Source of the DNA: Ktedonobacter racemifer | GTDB lineage: Bacteria; Chloroflexota; DTOL01; JACQYG01 | Length of the DNA: 6,887 nucleotides | Assembly (NCBI GenBank): GCA_020723545.1 | Contig: DYIS01000136.1 | Location: 1 to 6,887 of the forward strand | Direction: 5' to 3' | The notes under the pieces: generated by a model | Databases searched by the model: none | What the model saw: the letters and a program-made list of their open reading frames with translations, nothing else | Told to the model about the DNA's origin: nothing | Shown: positions 5,495 to 6,887 of the stretch, one piece after another | Position numbering within the stretch: position 1 is the first letter of the stretch | Layout of the letters: every line of letters starts with the position of its first letter | Translations under genes and position numbers: made by a program

Positions 5495-6887
5495 CTCTCT
5501 AGTTCGTTCCTTTTTATCATCACAACATCGATGGGAAGGGCGTCATTGGCGTAACGCCTCCCCCGGCCATCGAAGGCGGGCAGTCGCGATAGCGTGTTTC
5601 GGTCATATAGCCCCACCATGACCTGTAGCTCTGAGGTTGGTCGGTCAACGGAGAGGTCAACTTGGTGGTCGTCAACGATCATGTCTCCTGGTTCCCACAG
5701 GCTGGTCGGAAAGCAACCGCCTCTGGGGTCCCCGTCGTGTTGGGCCACCAGGTGCCCCAGTGAATCGTTGGCGTGCACGAATACGGCGTAGTCTTCCTGT
5801 GTCCTGGCCCGGGCTTGCCAGTACAGCCTTACCGATAACCGATATGACCCTGCCAGGGGTGCCACTTCGACCTTGCGGCCAACCAAGGTTGCCAGGTCGC
5901 CCACCCGCATTTCCTCGGCTAGCCGGTGGTCCTCGGGCACTTTGGCTGATGTCCGTGGGGCCAGCCCGAACCTAGCCAAAGTCATGAAATCACTGACCTG
6001 CCCGGGCTGGGCCATTGAAATAGGCAAACGGCTCTTGGTGCCGAAATCGTACATCCCGAGGACCAGACGCGCCTGTTGCAAAGACTTAATCCCAGGCGGT
6101 ACCTTCAGGACGTATTGGTCGGCGACGAGTTCTCCAGCCCGCCACTGACTGGTCGGGAATGAGCCGTACGCGGGAAACGTATTCTCGCTGACCAGGACGT
6201 CGTTGGGATTGCAATCTTTGCCCAGAAGCTGCAAAAAGACGCTGTAGTTTCTTTCAGGCGTGCCCAGGGCTCGCCAATAGAGAGTTACCTTCAGACTCTC
6301 GCCGGGAATTATGCGCCTTTCTGGGTTCACATTATATCCGATTAGCTGGATTTTGTCTCCAAAGTGGGCGGTGGTGCGGTGTCGAGGGTGCCCTTCATCC
6401 AGCTTGCCCAGGATCGTGGCTTTGGGGTACGCCTGGGGTATGTAGTATAACGGTGAGAAAAAGGCAAATGCCATCAGGGCCAACGTCAGCCCGGCAGTCA
6501 GCCAGGCTTGGGCTTTGGCGGTTGACACTATGCTGGCTAGACCAAGAGCCAGGAGGATGGCGATGCCGGAAGCTGCGGGAAAGAGGAGCCGCCCACCGCC
6601 CAAGATCAGGCGCGTTTGCACCGTTAGGGTTAGATAGGATGCCAGCACCGCGGCTAAGGGCAGTATCAGAAGGAGCAAGAATGGCCTGACCTGAGGTTGA
6701 TTCTTGTACGTTATAACCGTACCGGTTAGCCCACACAATACCAGAATGCCGAACCCCAGGTATACCCCTGAATCCGCGAAGGCCAGGCTTCCGGCGCTGA
6801 AATCCAGCCAGTATGACTTCCAGGCGTAGACCAGGATCTGCTCCAGGTCTCCCAGGCCGAAGGGAGTGGGACGCGGCCCGACGTAGG
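5491..6887 (-). CDS. GT-C-like membrane protein with two tandem C-terminal modules, C-terminal fragment (runs off right edge)
   Basis: The reading frame is open to the right edge and gives 464 residues ending at TGA 5493-5491. The TTG at 6738 lies inside the frame, within a membrane helix, and is not a start. The visible part begins with an exoplasmic loop, then hydrophobic segments at about 40-56, 68-86, 98-121 and 127-147. LGGGRLLFPA sits where the 750-residue protein has AGQGRYLFPA, and the preceding loop (AWKSYWLDF...GSLAFADSG) aligns roughly with that protein's loop before its late helices. Two exoplasmic modules follow (about 172-309 and 321-457). The PDE/H loop of the family would lie outside the window, so catalytic competence cannot be judged. 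The 4-nt overlap with the GT2 gene suggests co-expression. It is a paralogue of the 4802-2550 gene in overall design, but the two are well diverged. Confidence 0.8.
   Translation of the reverse strand, partial: YVGPRPTPFGLGDLEQILVYAWKSYWLDFSAGSLAFADSGVYLGFGILVLCGLTGTVITYKNQPQVRPFLLLLILPLAAVLASYLTLTVQTRLILGGGRLLFPAASGIAILLALGLASIVSTAKAQAWLTAGLTLALMAFAFFSPLYYIPQAYPKATILGKLDEGHPRHRTTAHFGDKIQLIGYNVNPERRIIPGESLKVTLYWRALGTPERNYSVFLQLLGKDCNPNDVLVSENTFPAYGSFPTSQWRAGELVADQYVLKVPPGIKSLQQARLVLGMYDFGTKSRLPISMAQPGQVSDFMTLARFGLAPRTSAKVPEDHRLAEEMRVGDLATLVGRKVEVAPLAGSYRLSVRLYWQARARTQEDYAVFVHANDSLGHLVAQHDGDPRGGCFPTSLWEPGDMIVDDHQVDLSVDRPTSELQVMVGLYDRNTLSRLPAFDGRGRRYANDALPIDVVMIKRNELER
5515..5925 (-). repeat. 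Exoplasmic beta module, second copy in the right-edge protein (divergent)
   Basis: Residues about 321-457 of the visible fragment. Signatures kept: LYWQA (354-358), EDYAVFVH, FPTSLW (392-397), DDHQV, VGLYDRN and RLPAFDG. The usual opening IxLxGY motif is degraded to ATLVGRKV, so this is the least typical of the four copies at its N-terminal edge. Confidence 0.75.
5959..6372 (-). repeat. Exoplasmic beta module, first copy in the right-edge protein
   Basis: Residues about 172-309 of the visible fragment. Signatures: KIQLIGYNV, PGESL, LYWRA (202-206), NYSVFLQLL, FPTSQW (243-248), DQYVL, LGMYDFG and RLPI. Between LLGKD and the PTSQW motif it is slightly longer than the other copies. Confidence 0.78.

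Noticed and set aside
5491..6738. A separate 415-residue gene starting with TTG at 6738
   Set aside because: The same frame continues without a stop to the right edge and reads as membrane-protein sequence matching the paralogue, so TTG 6738 is an internal leucine codon.
1..6887. Very frequent GCCAGG/CCAGG short words along the plus strand
   Set aside because: They are the reverse complement of CTGGCC-type leucine-alanine codons common in these membrane proteins. They have no regular spacing, so they are not a repeat array or CRISPR.

Overview
All five genes in this window lie on the minus strand, so transcription runs from right to left. The window is a cell-envelope glycosylation locus. 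It encodes large multi-pass membrane proteins of the GT-C (lipid-sugar-dependent glycosyltransferase) type and one soluble GT2 enzyme that probably makes a polyprenyl-phosphate-linked sugar. The protein style suggests a Chloroflexota bacterium, probably from a metagenome: GT-C-like proteins carrying C-terminal exoplasmic beta modules with W-[QR]-A and PTS-x-W signatures, and a membrane protein ending in a GWY...RW...DxR beta domain. This assignment is inference from protein character; no marker gene is present.

Layout in transcription order: (1) 6887-5491, the C-terminal part of a GT-C-like protein whose N-terminus lies beyond the right edge, with two tandem exoplasmic modules; (2) 5494-4811, a complete GT2 polyprenyl-phosphate glycosyltransferase whose start overlaps the previous stop by 4 nt (ATGA); (3) 4802-2550, a complete 750-residue DUF2142/GT-C-like protein, also with two tandem modules, starting 8 nt after the GT2 stop; (4) after a 68-nt gap, 2481-313, a 722-residue YfhO-like GT-C-type membrane protein with a different C-terminal beta domain; (5) after a 103-nt gap holding a hairpin and an extended -10 promoter, the first 69 codons of another DUF2142/GT-C-like paralogue, which starts with TTG at 209 and runs off the left edge.

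The first three genes are tightly packed and are probably one translationally coupled unit. The simplest model is that the GT2 enzyme charges a polyprenyl phosphate with a sugar on the cytoplasmic side, and the GT-C proteins transfer sugars on the outer face to a glycan, lipid or protein. Acceptor and sugar cannot be read from the sequence. No tRNA, rRNA, CRISPR array, insertion sequence or integrase was seen. No non-coding stretch exceeds about 103 nt.
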